64,000 nucleotides of DNA from Haliscomenobacter sp. (GCF_016718685.1 NZ_JADKCX010000007.1:74994-138993), one strand, 5' to 3'. Numbered from the stretch's first letter, positions 37,526 to 48,382 are shown. Program-made: numbers and translations. The notes: generated by a model from the letters alone, not told the origin.

Positions 37526-40500
37526 TTATTTGTTTTTAGGCAATTGGAATAAAACAATTGGAGCACTGAGTGGATCTGCAACCAACAGCGGCTGCTGGGT
37601 GGTTTGAGGTTTAGGGCGTTTGGTTTGTACCAGTTTGGGCACTTCTTTTTCCAGATGAGTATACAATTCTTTGATGTCCAATGCCCCATCCTGGTTGAGG
37701 TCGATACCGGGAACCCTACGGGTAAACTGCTCAATGGTGTGCAACATCGCCTGGGTAAAAGCCCCATTTTGCCATTGGTCATCCTCGTAGCTGAATTCAT
37801 TGGCGCGGCAAGACATCATCAGGCTAAGGCCTTTTTGCCCTCCGGCCAACTGGTTCATCCGTTCTCCACTCAGTTGGGATGTGGCATAATCGCTGCTGCC
37901 CGCACCACTGTGACAGGCATCAATCAGGAACAACTTGCGGCAATTGATGCTGGACAGATAATTGATGATTTCTTTTTCAAAATCCAGGCTGGTCTCTTGC
38001 AAAGGCCCATCGTAGTCGCTGGCTGCAATGTGGAATACGCCTTGGGGGTGTTGATGCCATGTGAAGAAATGAAGACCAAATGAGGTCTTGTGGACCAATT
38101 TGACGATCTGCAAAACGGTACTGCAAGCGCCGCAGGGTTTTGAGAATTTCGGTTTTTGCCGTGGTTTTTTCCTGAAGCAATGTGTCTACGAAAATACTTT
38201 GAAATTGCTGATTCAGCTGGCCGTTGGCGCGGAGCATCGTCTGCGCAAAATCGCGGGCATCCCGATGGGTGTATTTCAAGTCCACGGCGGGTACGCCGAT
38301 GGAGACCAAATGTAGATTCGGCTTGCGCGGTGAGTAGATGATTTGAATGGGGTCGGTCTCCATTTTGCCCGCTTCATTTTGCACTTTTGAGCGCAGGGTC
38401 GTCATGCCTTCCGTCAGTTTGATGCGCTGGGTATAGGTACGGCTGTAGGCGGTACCTTTGATCGTCACTTCGTCCATTTTCGCCCCTGTTGCACAAGGCT
38501 GACCATTGATTTCCAGGCAAAAATTGGGCTTGTCCAAAAGTTTGTTGGATACCGCTTTGACCTGCACATAAATTTCGTTCTCCGTCCATACTATTCCTCG
38601 TCCTTCGTAGTGATCGGGGTTCGGATGGAGCCAAACGGCAGTCACGTAGTCTTTTTGTAAACTTTCTTTAAGTGGTGTCGATACGTTATTACCGAACACC
38701 GGCAAGCGCCAATCGATCACCTGCGTGTTTTCCAAAGAGACATCAGCAACCCGCCCGCGCAGCCACAAACTATCTTCCGCGAAAGTGGCAGGTATGCCAA
38801 AAGGCAGTTCATAGGTGCGGTACTCGCCCGGACCCAAATCTCCAATGCTGATCGCTTTGGGAATTTGGATAGTTTTGGAACCATGCAATTCCAGGCTTAC
38901 TGCTCGGGCGGTTCCCTGGCCTTTGTTGCGCAAAGTGAAGGAATTGCGCAGTACCGAACCCCGTTCTACCTGCGCAGGAAAAGTACCCGCACTGAGTTCC
39001 AGTTGAGGTTTACTCAGTACACCAATGCGCAGGGGGATGCGGTTGGCTGAGCCAATTTTTTGTTTGCCCTGAAACAACTGTACCTCCAGGGGCAATTCGC
39101 CCTGGAGGTCGCTGGGTATGGTCATAGCGATCGGCAAGTGCAGCAACCCATTTTGTCCCGGTGCAAGCGCGGGCAATTTGAAGGTTTGTAAAACGGTAGA
39201 ATCCTTTTTAGGAAAAGTGATTTTAGCCTTCAAATGGGTTAGGCCCTTTCCAGGTGGAGCCTTGATCTGGAGCGCCAAAAAGGAACGTTCGCCGGGTGCC
39301 AGGTACTGGCCATTGCGGTAGAACAATGTCCCTGCCTGGTAGGTCCAAGATACGGCATTGGAGTTGAGGTCCATTTTTTCGCCCACCTGAGCGATCCAGC
39401 CCTGGGAGGCTTTGAGGATTTGTTGATTGGAAACGCCCAGTGCAACCAAACTACCGTCGCTTCGCTGCAACAATGCACAACCCTCGTCCGAGGTTTTGCT
39501 GCCATAAAAGGTTTCCTGCTGTGGAAAACCATCTTGATCTACCCGCATGACCCATACCGTTGGACGTCGGCTACCCCTTATAAATGACTGACTGTGACCG
39601 ATCAAGCCAATTTCGCCATTGTGCAGCAAGCACAGGTTGCTCAGGCGGTCGTCTTCCCGACCTCCCAGTGTTTTGTAAGCTTGCACATTGCCATTGAGGT
39701 CGATGCGGCAGAAAAAACCTTCTTCGCGATGGTCAGGCGTTTGCACATAACCTGCAATGCCCAGGGATTTTTCACCGATGTTGATGATGTTGGCGCCTTC
39801 GGTGGCCTCGGCTGCTGGGAAAATTTTTCCCCAGGATTGAGTGCCCTTCGCATCAAAAGCGGCCACCCACATTTTTCGATTAGATTCTTCCACGGCGTAT
39901 CCTGAAATAAACACTTGCTCATTGCCCGCCAGGGTAGCGCCTAGCGCCTGGGTCTCCAGTCCGTGGTATTGTACTTTTTTTTGCCACAACACCTTTAAGT
40001 GTATATCAATGCGCAGTATCCAGGCTTGTTCCCCGGAATTACCGATCAATATTTTATCCCCATTGGGCAAAGGAATCACTTCTACGAAGGCATCGTTTTC
40101 TTTGCTGCCCAAAATCAATTCGGCCTCGGTTTTTCCCTGTTCATTCACGAAGAGCAGCCAGGCATCTTTTTGGCCAAAATAGCGGTTTTTGAGTTTTCCA
40201 CTTCCACTGGGGGTCTCGGAATAACCCGCGATGAGGTAACGTCCATCCAAATCCTGCCGAATCCGGTGGGCACCATCGTCGCCATTGCGGCCCAGGTAAA
40301 ATTCGATTTGCGTTTCAGTTGTTCGTCCAACAGCAAGAGGTAAATGTCTGTACCACCATAGGTGCCTCGATTGCTTTGGCCCACGGCGGCAATGTTGCCT
40401 TCCCAATTTTCGGTTAGGGAAAACAGCCGATCTTGCCCTGACCGACCGTATAATCGCTCAATGATGGGTTCTTCTTCCAGACGTTGGGCATACAAGCTCA

Positions 40501-40555
40501 GGGGCAAGAGGAGAAAAAGGGCTAACGCAATTGGGTAGAAAAAACGCATACGCAT
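37526..40555 (-). pseudogene. Propeller-Ig-caspase protein with EF-hand-like loop, about three frameshifts
   Basis: About 1,010 residues once joined; signal peptide at MRMRFFYPIALALFLLLPLS. Repeating blades of the kind LLHNGEIGLIGHSQS and LPNGDKILIGNSG suggest a beta-propeller in the first ~350 residues; Ig-like CARDB-type domains follow (ELSAGTFPAQVERGSVLRNS, GDLGPGEYRTYELPFGI). The C-terminal caspase fold (LHLVSIGVPAVDLKYTHRDA) has catalytic His in the corrected frame (FISSHGIN) and Cys in LFLIDACHSGAG. DLNQDGALDIKEL is an EF-hand-like loop. Slips near 40300, 38085 and 38060, two at short homopolymers. Envelope-located cysteine protease; specificity unknown. Confidence 0.82.
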
Positions 40556-40576
40556 TCGTTTATGGGAACTATTAGG

Positions 40577-40636
40577 CTTGATGAACAGAAGCTCAACAGG
40601 ACCCCGTTCGGTCTCAAGCAGCTTCTGTTCATCAAG
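40577..40636. repeat. Perfect 17 bp inverted repeat
   Basis: CTTGATGAACAGAAGCT (40577-40593) and AGCTTCTGTTCATCAAG (40620-40636) with a 26-base loop. It fills the gap between the papain-like gene stop and the caspase gene start and may attenuate the downstream genes. Confidence 0.9.
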
Positions 40637-40637
40637 T

Positions 40638-42124
40638 CTATTGTGCAAGCACTTTTAAAATCAATGGCACCATAATTTTACCCTTACTGGGATCAAGCCG
40701 TGCTGTAAAAGCCATTTTGTCTTCATTGTACCGCACTTGGGTGAGGGGAATGGAGATATCGGCAAATACTTTTTGCACTCGCTCGGCAAATTCTCCAGGG
40801 CTTTTTTCAAGCAGGATCAAACGTTGTGGAATGTCTTGAATTGGGGCATGGCTGTACAAAATGCACAAAAAATCCTCACCAGGCAGCGGCAACTGGAGCA
40901 CCGACTCTTCGCGAGGGATGATGATTTCGGCAGTTTTTCCAGCACAAATCCAGCGGTAGGGACATTGTTGTCCATTTTGGGAAAATGAAAATTGATTTTA
41001 CTCCCCGGGCTTTGACTGAATACGTAGGCATACCGTCCTCGGGGGATTTCGCGGGCCACCAACTGAAATACGTCTCCTACTTCAAAACTTGCTTGTTGGG
41101 TTTCGTAAACCCCCAGGCTATTGTTCCAACGCGTGGCGACTTCTTCATAATACGTAATCTCCTGTCCATAGCTGGTGCTTAGGTAGACGCTGGGTTTGCG
41201 AAATGCAAATGCACCACTTAGTGATGCGGTGGATGCGTCGGGCACATCTTTGACCTTGGGCTCCACTTGCACCAGTGATTCGGCACGATCTTCGGGGAGC
41301 AGCACGTAAGCATATTTGCAGAGTCGGGCAAAATCGTCGTATTTCATCCGAATGAACCCATTTCGCCCCCAGGATGCACCAAAGCTATTCATGAATTCAA
41401 ACTGTTTTTCTACATTGTCGTAGCCCACCAATACCAATGCATGGTGACTACTGGGAGGGACATCTTCCGCCGGATCCCAAAGTTGGGTACCGGGTTTGAT
41501 TTCCCAAAAATCGGGGTCACCGCAATGCCGACAACCAGGGTGTTTGGGTAGCTAAACCTTACAAGCTTTGGATATTTTGCTTTTTGGGACTTCTTGTGTA
41601 TTAAAAACAGCCGCAAAATCCTGGATGCGGTACTGTAACGCTTCGGCGGAGGGCATTGGTCCGGGATTGGTGTTACAATCCACTTTTTTGTAATTGAAAG
41701 AATTTTCCAGGCAGTCGCCCTTTGTTTTGAGCAGCGCCAGTGCATCTTCAATGTAGGCCCCGGCGCTACAATCGTCGGATTGCAAACGGATTTGGTTGTA
41801 AACGAAGGCCGCAGAATTGGCCATTTGGGTGATTTTGGAAGGATCGTTTAGCCCCAGGCGTTGTGCCCGCATGAGGGTGAGTGCGCCGTAGCCCACTGCC
41901 CAGCCTACACAGGAACCCATGCGTTGCTGGTCGCCCGGCACTGGGCAATGCTGTCGCAAACTGACCCGCAAAGGTACCTCGTTGTACTTGAGTCCGCTGT
42001 AGGAAGGCAAAAGGGGAATGCTGCGGTATTTGCTTTCCGAACAGAGGAGTCCCATGTTTTGCGTGAGGCCTAGCTGTAAAAAACCGACCAATAATATCCC
42101 GGTTAAAACTTCTGCACGCGTCAT
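40638..42124 (-). pseudogene. Papain-family (C1) peptidase with DUF4384-like C-terminal domain, several frameshifts
   Basis: About 490 residues once joined, from the ATG at 42124 (MTRAEVLTGILLVGFLQLGL). Catalytic Cys72 in QQRMGSCVGWAVGYG, with the oxyanion Gln just before; His in SSHHALVLVGYD (corrected frame); Asn in NSFGASWG. The C-terminal ~180 residues (ASFEVGDVFQLVAREIPRGR, YAYVFSQSPGSKINFHFPKM) have the DUF4384 pattern. Slips near 41580, 41440 and 40910. Probably exported. Six bases after the TPR gene stop. Confidence 0.8.
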
Positions 42125-42129
42125 ACCAA

Positions 42130-42882
42130 TCATTTGAGGGATTCGAGTAATTCCTGGGCCTCCTGCCCGTAAATGCTGCTGTTGGAGATGGCCTCCAGGG
42201 CATTGATGGCGGCGGGAGTATCCGTTCTTTGTAAATAAGCCAATGCAAGATACCAACGGCTGGCTTCTTGTATCGGCCCAGGTTTTTGCAGCCCGCTGAG
42301 CAAGATGGGTGTTGCCTGTACAGCCTGGTTCTCCATCAATAACTAATGGCCAGGAACAAACCAGCATTACCATCCTGGGTTTGCTGGTAGTAGGTATTCA
42401 GATATTGAATGGCCTTGGCGTAATTTTGCCGATCGTAAGCATCCATACCCAGGCGCAGGTCTTCGATCGAAGCACTTTCATTGTCTTCCACAAAGACTAC
42501 GTTTTCCATGGGGCGCAGGTACTTTTGGGCGAGTGCTTGAGGATCGTTGGCCCACCAACCCCAGGATTGCCCTGCAAAAAACACCCCTGTGCTTAGTAGT
42601 AAAAACAGGGTTAACCCCAAGGTCCAAAAGCGCCAGGATTTGCCGCCGAATGATGATGGAGGAGAGCTTGGCAGTCCTTCTTCAATGATCAAACCAGCCA
42701 CGATGCCTTTCACTTCAAACAAATCTCGTTCCTTCAGTACAGTGGTCAGCTGTTGACTAAACCGCAATTCTACTGCCTTTGTTTCCGAAGTCCTTGCTTC
42801 ACGGATAAGATTGGCTTTTTCTTCCGGGTTAAGTTCTCCGGCACTGAGTGCACGGAGTTTTCTGCCATTCTAACTGCTCCAT
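42130..42882 (-). pseudogene. Membrane-anchored TPR protein, two frameshifts
   Basis: About 250 residues once joined. Corrected start MEQLEWQKLRALSAGELNPE (ATG 42882); cytosolic acidic/basic helices to ~85; one membrane helix FWTLGLTLFLLLSTGVFFAG; then TPR-like helices (DAYDRQNYAKAIQYLNTYYQ, WYLALAYLQRTDTPAAINAL). Slips at 42863 (A4 for A3) and ~42345. The gene directly follows and slightly overlaps an ECF sigma gene, so it is placed like an anti-sigma factor or a signal adaptor. Confidence 0.7.
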
Positions 42883-43494
42883 TTTTTTACATTTATTCCT
42901 GAGCATCTTTTTCAAGATGCCTTCAGTCAGTTGTTTTATTTTTTCGACAATCAAAAATGCGCTTGCGCAAGTTGTCATAGTCATTGCATGCGTTCGGCAA
43001 TTTCTTGCAGCTGTATTTTTGCCAGTGGTACATTTGAATGATGTCCCGGCACTTCGCCCAATTGGCTCATGCCCTCATGAATGGCATTCAGGTAACGATC
43101 TTGACAATGGCCGAGGCCAGGGTTTCGGCACCTTCATCCGCAATTTGGGAGTGCGGCATCGGGCAACATTTCAGGGGTCGGGTCCTACGTTTGCGCAATT
43201 CATCGCGCCAGGTATTGAGGTCAACTGGTAAAATGTACTGCCCCAGTTTCCCTTCTTCTACATAACGGCCATCACGGACTGCGATCCAAAGCTCCATGAT
43301 CACGATCTGAATAGTTCCACTACGTCTTCCTCCGTGCCGCTGTTTTTGCGAATGTACCCGGCAATCATCGGACTGTAAGCGCGATAGAGGTAACGGAAAA
43401 CTGGTGGTTTTTTCCAACAAACCGTCAGAATTTCTTGCGGTGTGTACTCCATTAATGGTTTTGCTTTGGCTTTCACTGGAATATTGCCCAGCAT
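42870..43494 (-). pseudogene. ECF-type sigma factor of the caspase cluster, several frameshifts
   Basis: About 205 residues once joined; the exact 3' end is uncertain. Start MLGNIPVKAKAKPLMEYTPQ (ATG 43494). Region 2: YLYRAYSPMIAGYIRKNSGT, then EEDVVELF and, in the next frame, IVIMELWIAVRDGRYVEEGK. Region 4-like end: LAKIQLQEIAERM, then NDYDNLRKRIFDCRKK. Slips near 43325, 43210 and 42985. First gene of the cluster; likely transcribes it or a distant regulon. The divergent surface genes start 200 bases away. Confidence 0.75.
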
Positions 43495-43696
43495 TAAAAA
43501 GTTACCTTGAGGAAAGTAAGTTTTGAAAAATTGTTTAATCAGCAATCAGGCAGGATAAATCACCTTTCAATAGTTAAACCATCAAAATGTTCGCCAATGT
43601 GAGGATTTTGCCTTTGCTGATGAACCTTGGGAGTTTTTTTTGGCTTTATGAAGGTAACATTTTGAACGCTTCGCAATATGCTAAAAACAGAAAACT

Positions 43697-44509
43697 ATGT
43701 TGCAGAAACTGCTGTTCACCAGCCTGTTTTTGGGGCTGATGGTAAAAGGATTGGGGCAAGAGGATAGTGCCAAAATTGAAACGGCGGCTCCTAACCTTGG
43801 TTCAATAGAATTTTTTCCACAAGCCCCCCGTGAAATCGCTGCCAGTGATGGCATCTATGATAAGTTTATCCTCATCCGTTGGGAAGCGAGCGAACAAGCT
43901 TCGACGTATAAGGTTTTTCGATCTACCAGCGCTAAAGCCAATTCCTTTTAAGAAGTAAGCAACGCCTGGCAAAAAAGTACCTGGCTGTGCGATTATACAG
44001 CTTTGCCCAATGTGGACTATTATTACACGGTGGTATCCAGTGATGGCAAAAGTACTTCCAAAATGGGCAATCTCGACAAAGGCTACTTGCGCAAAAATGG
44101 TGCTTTAGCCCTGGAGCCAAGCAATTTATTGGCAGAGAATGAGTCATTCGGCGCACAACGCCAGATTTTTTTGTTGATTGCCAGTGTTAATACTCCACTT
44201 AGAAGTTTCCGTTCCACAGAAACCATTGAAGTCAATACACAGATTCACAATATTTTTGAACAAGCCACTCCGCTGACGGAATTGCGCTATTTCTTCTCTG
44301 AAGATGGTACTTTGGACTGGAACGACAAATTGGTAAAAACCAAAACGCTGAGCAATATTCCCGCAAATGCCAAATTTCAGGTAAATGAACAGATTATCCT
44401 ACCCGACAATTTGCTTGCAGGAACTTATTATTTGATTGTGGTGAGTTCAACTGAAGGGCAAATTTTGTCCAGTAAAACGGCGCTCAGTACAATAAAAATC
44501 AGCAACTAA
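43697..44509 (+). pseudogene. Fibronectin-III-like secreted protein with one in-frame stop
   Basis: 270 codons in one continuous frame interrupted only by TAA at 43949-43951. Signal MLQKLLFTSLFLGLMVKG; FnIII-like strands DGIYDKFILIRWEASEQAST, YKVFRS and NVDYYYTVVSSDG; then a second beta domain (IFEQATPLTELRYFFSEDGT) ending ALSTIKISN. The second part resembles CARDB-like modules. No T9SS tail. Its stop is directly followed by the ATG of the next gene (TAATG). Confidence 0.65.
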
Positions 44510-46415
44510 TGGCATTCCGAATTGGCCTTTTTGTATTTTTTATTACCTCTTTGCCCAGCATGCTGCTGGCGCAGTGTGACGATGATGACGACGATCTTCC
44601 ATCGGGCTCTATTTCAGCTAGTGGAGGGGGAGGATGCGGCTCGGCAGTATTCAGTTTGAGTTTTTCGCTCAGTTCCAATGACGACGATGATGACGACGAT
44701 GACGTGTTCAATGTAAGCTACCGGATCGGAGGGCAGAATTTTAGCTTGAGCGGAGTGAAAGATGGGCATAGCGTTGAACATACTTTGACGACAACCAGCA
44801 CAGTTGTGTTGGTATCGGTTACTTACGCAGGTTGTACCATTTCGATTAATTCCAGCGAAACCCTGGAGGTTTCGGCTGGTCCAAGCTTAAGCATTACACC
44901 AACTGCGCCAAGCTGTAGTGGTTCCAATGGAACGCTAGTGGCAGGGGGTGGGGAGATCACCTGAGAATACAGCCTTAATGGCGGAAACTTCCAAAGCTCG
45001 GGCAGTTTTAGCAATCTTACCGCTGGCAATTACACGGTCACCATACGCGACGCCAATGGCTGCACCAGTACCCAAAATCAATCCCTGACTGGCGGTGCTG
45101 CGCTCAACATAAGCATTGCAACGCCCCTCCGGCCCAGTTGCAACGAATCAAATGGTGCTTTTACTGCACAAGCCAATGGCGGTGTTGCGCCTTATGAATT
45201 TAGTTTGAATGGAGGGACCTATCAGAGCACAGGGCGCTTCAGTAACCTGGCCAGTGGAAACTATACGGTAGGTGTACGCGACGCCAACAACTGTACCAAT
45301 ACCCGCAGCGTAGACCTGCAAAGTGAAGCCAGCCCTCGTGCCAGCGTTGCAAATGTGCGTCAACCTACGTGTGCAGGCAACAATGGTCAAATTCAGGTTC
45401 AGGCGCAAGGTGGCCTAGCACCCTATACTTACGCCATCAATGGGGGGAGTTTTCAAAGCAATGCTACATTTTCGGGCTTACGTCCTGGAAATTATACCCT
45501 GAGTGTACAGGACAGCCGTGGCTGCCAAACCACCCTGCAAACTAACCTCAGCTCCGCCTCTGGAAACCTGGTTCCTGCAACCATTGGTGGTACAGCTAAT
45601 CGTTTCGCTTGTTTGCTTGAAAATGTCCGTTTGCAAGGGAATTTGCCGGGAGGCACAACTGGCCGTTGGAGCCTGTCCAATAACCTGGGTTCTTTAAGCA
45701 ATGCCCAAAGTGCCCAAACCAATTTTCGCCCTCAACAGGCGGGTACGGTAGAAATCACCTGGACTTTATCTACTCCGGGTTGTAGCAATTACAGTCAGGC
45801 TAAAATACAGTTTCAGCGTTCCAGCAGCTCCACAGGCCAAAGACTTTACAGGCATTGAAGTAAATAAAGATCCAGTAAGTGTAAAACTTTACTCCGGGCA
45901 GGAAATGTACGACCTGAGTGTGCTGCGCCAGGGCAAAAAAGGATCGGCCAGCATCGGTGTAGATGACATTATGGTGTTCACGCCAAAGCCGGGCGAACGT
46001 GGTGTAGACACGGTGTTGTTCACCATTTGCGCCGCGCAGTGCCCTAATGTTTGTGATACTGCCTGGGTCGCCTTCAAACTTTCCGATGAGGAGGCCATTT
46101 GTGAACTGGAAAAGATCGATCCGCGTGCCATTTTTCCCGAAGGCATTACGCCCAATCAAGATGGATACAACGATGAATTGGTTTCAGGATCGTGGATAAA
46201 TTGGGTTGCCATCCAATTACATTAAAAGCGACATCACCATTTTTAACCGCTGGGGATATAAAGTATTTGTGCAAGAACCCTACGATAACCAATGGAAAGG
46301 GACTTCTCGCAATGGGGAAGAACTTCCTCCTGGTGTATATTATTACGTATTGCGCATTCGTCCCGAAGGGCGTAAGGAATTTGTAAAATTTGGCTCGGTT
46401 TCGATTTTTAAATAA
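44509..46415 (+). pseudogene. SprB-repeat adhesin with CHU_C-type T9SS domain, one stop and two frameshifts
   Basis: About 635 residues once joined. Signal MAFRIGLFVFFITSLPSMLL; runs of 6 and 8 Asp near residues 24 and 61; three ~80-residue SprB-like repeats (APYEFSLNGGTYQSTGRFSN, LASGNYTVGVRDANNCTN and equivalents); C-terminal CHU_C/type B sorting domain (FPEGITPNQDGYNDE, then ITIFNRWGYKVF, YDNQWKGTSRNGEELPPG, VYYYVLRI). TGA at 44962 is in frame; slips near 45840 and 46190. Surface protein, possibly bound by the PorP/SprF protein of the divergent operon. Confidence 0.8.
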
Positions 46416-46477
46416 GATTTTCTGGTAACAATTTTGACTTGTAGCGATATTCCAGCAATTCAATTAATCGCTCAAGT

Positions 46478-47269
46478 ATGAAAAACCTGATCACCCTGTT
46501 TACCCTCATTGCTTTTTCTTTTACCCTATCAGCAACAGGTGAGGCATCAATCTGCGGGCAGAGGTGGCAAAAATTTCAAGCTGAATAAAAACGAAAATAG
46601 AGCTGGCCCAACAACTGCAACTCAATCCGAAATCAAAAACGTCAATAAGAAGTACAATCGAATTTTTGATGAATTTGAATTGTTTCCGTTTTTGAAAGAC
46701 GATGATGATGATGATGATGACGACGATGATAACCCAGCAAATGTTGGTAATGGATTTCAAGACCTGAACGATGCACCCTATGCCATCGACCTGGCCTGGA
46801 GGTCTTCAACTTCGGTTGATTTTGATTACAAAATTCGGAAATGGTTGCGTTTTGGGCAGTCTTATTCCTTGTTGTTGGATGCGGAAGATGTCCGGCATCT
46901 CGCCAGGACAGATCTAACATTTCAACCCCAATTGCCGGGTAAAAAACTGGATTTACAATTCCGAATTGCCCATCAGTTGGGGGCTTCACACGACAAAGGG
47001 CGTTTGGAACTAGACTCCGACTTCAGTGGAAGAACAGCCTTGGAGTGGGAGTTCAAAAAACGCCATGTGTGGTTCAATAACTTTTCCGTCAACGGCGCTT
47101 TTGATGAAAAATCTGGGAATGGGATCGTTTCCGTTACGATACGGGTTTGGAATACAAACTTTCCAAAACACATTCTTTTGCCTTTGGCTACCGTTTACAG
47201 CAAAGGCTCAATCGCAAGAAAAACGCAATTTCTCATGGCGTAAGTTTCTCCTATTCTCTAGATTTTTAG
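46478..47269 (+). pseudogene. DUF2490-like outer-membrane beta-barrel with poly-Asp run, two frameshifts
   Basis: About 262 residues once joined. Start MKNLITLFTLIAFSFTLSAT (signal), slip near 46530, then FLKDDDDDDDDDDDNPAN, an 11-Asp run. The rest alternates as barrel strands (LRFGQSYSLLLDAED, KLDLQFRIAHQLG, RHVWFNNFSVNGAF). After a slip near 47140 the frame continues FRYDTGLEYKLSKTHSFAFG to HGVSFSYSLDF, a typical barrel C-terminus ending in Phe (TAG 47267-47269). Function unknown; last of the surface gene trio. Confidence 0.65.
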
Positions 47270-47411
47270 GCACAATGGTTCCCTCTATATTTTTAAGTGT
47301 TCAAGTAAATTGGTTAGGACAGGAGGCAACTGTAGCAGTGAAAAATGGGCAATCAACTGTGCAGTTGCTTTTTTAAGAGATGCTAAATATTTTTGTTTTA
47401 AGCGAAAACCA

Positions 47412-48251
47412 CTACGCCATCACTGCCAACATATCCACTACCACTTCTCCCAACTTTCGCTCACCCTGAATCTGAATGTGTTCTAGCGCCTCTGCTTTCG
47501 AAATTCCTTTGGTGAAAATTCGCCAAGCCACCGCAGCCTCAATTTCTACCGAGCAAGCGATTGGTAAGTCGTTCGTTTTTTGTAGCGCCCAGGCCGAGGC
47601 TTCACGGTGCAAAAACCATTGCGCACCGGCCACCCCGCTGACCGAAAAAGCAATCACAGCACCCTCCTCCGCAGGTACAGCTCGGTAATGATAAGGCAGC
47701 GCGCGCATCGAAGTATCCAGATATGGAAAATACCATTCATCCGCGTAGAGTATTTCCTCCTGCCCCAAAGCCAGGCGGATTTGTTGCTGGTGGTGCCACT
47801 TTTCGGTGTACTCTCTGGCGATGTGAAACCAGTTCAAAGACTGTTGTTCTCCGGCCCAGGCCACTGAAAAAGTTGCGGGTGCAAAGGGATCTAGACTCGC
47901 CAAAAAGGCGTGATACTGTGGCCCGGTAATGGCCAACAACTCAATCAGAACCGCTGGACTAACCCGTTTGAAGGCCTGCACCCAGTCGGCGTTCAAGCGG
48001 TTCAAGTAGGCCACCAGGTCTTGGTGGGACTGGATGTTTTCGGCCTTTTCGCCAAAATACTGGTCCCTTAACATGGACAAAGCGCGGATGTTGCCGTCCA
48101 GCAGATGTGCCGCAATGTCTTTGATGGTCCAGCGAGGCACAATGGTGCGTTTTTCCCAATCCTCGAAGCTGAGGGTGCGCAAAAGATCGATCAACAACTG
48201 ATCCAGTTTAGGGAAGAGGGAAAGGGTGTGGAGAAACAAATGATCTTTCAT
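47412..48251 (-). CDS. DinB/maleylpyruvate-isomerase-type protein
   Basis: 279 residues. The N-terminal four-helix DinB-like domain carries probable metal His in IKDIAAHLLDGN and EKWHHQQQIRLALG. The C-terminal domain is the small alpha/beta part seen in mycothiol-dependent isomerase families. Bacteroidota do not make mycothiol, so another thiol or a different reaction is expected. Cytosolic, intact, and flanked on both sides by broken genes. Confidence 0.75.
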   Translation of the reverse strand: MKDHLFLHTLSLFPKLDQLLIDLLRTLSFEDWEKRTIVPRWTIKDIAAHLLDGNIRALSMLRDQYFGEKAENIQSHQDLVAYLNRLNADWVQAFKRVSPAVLIELLAITGPQYHAFLASLDPFAPATFSVAWAGEQQSLNWFHIAREYTEKWHHQQQIRLALGQEEILYADEWYFPYLDTSMRALPYHYRAVPAEEGAVIAFSVSGVAGAQWFLHREASAWALQKTNDLPIACSVEIEAAVAWRIFTKGISKAEALEHIQIQGERKLGEVVVDMLAVMA

Positions 48252-48382
48252 TGGTTGCTTTTATCTAATCTAAGAACTCTACATAAAAACGCCATAAAAA
48301 ATTCCCCAGGCCACCGCCTGAAAGCGGTTTATTTCTTGGACTTCTTACAATTCCCCTGAAGATCATTCAACAAATTCTTCAG

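Noticed and set aside
36561..43494. Reading the broken caspase cluster as dead genes only
   Set aside because: Catalytic residues of both proteases are kept, slips are mostly single bases at homopolymers, and essential genes elsewhere show the same pattern.
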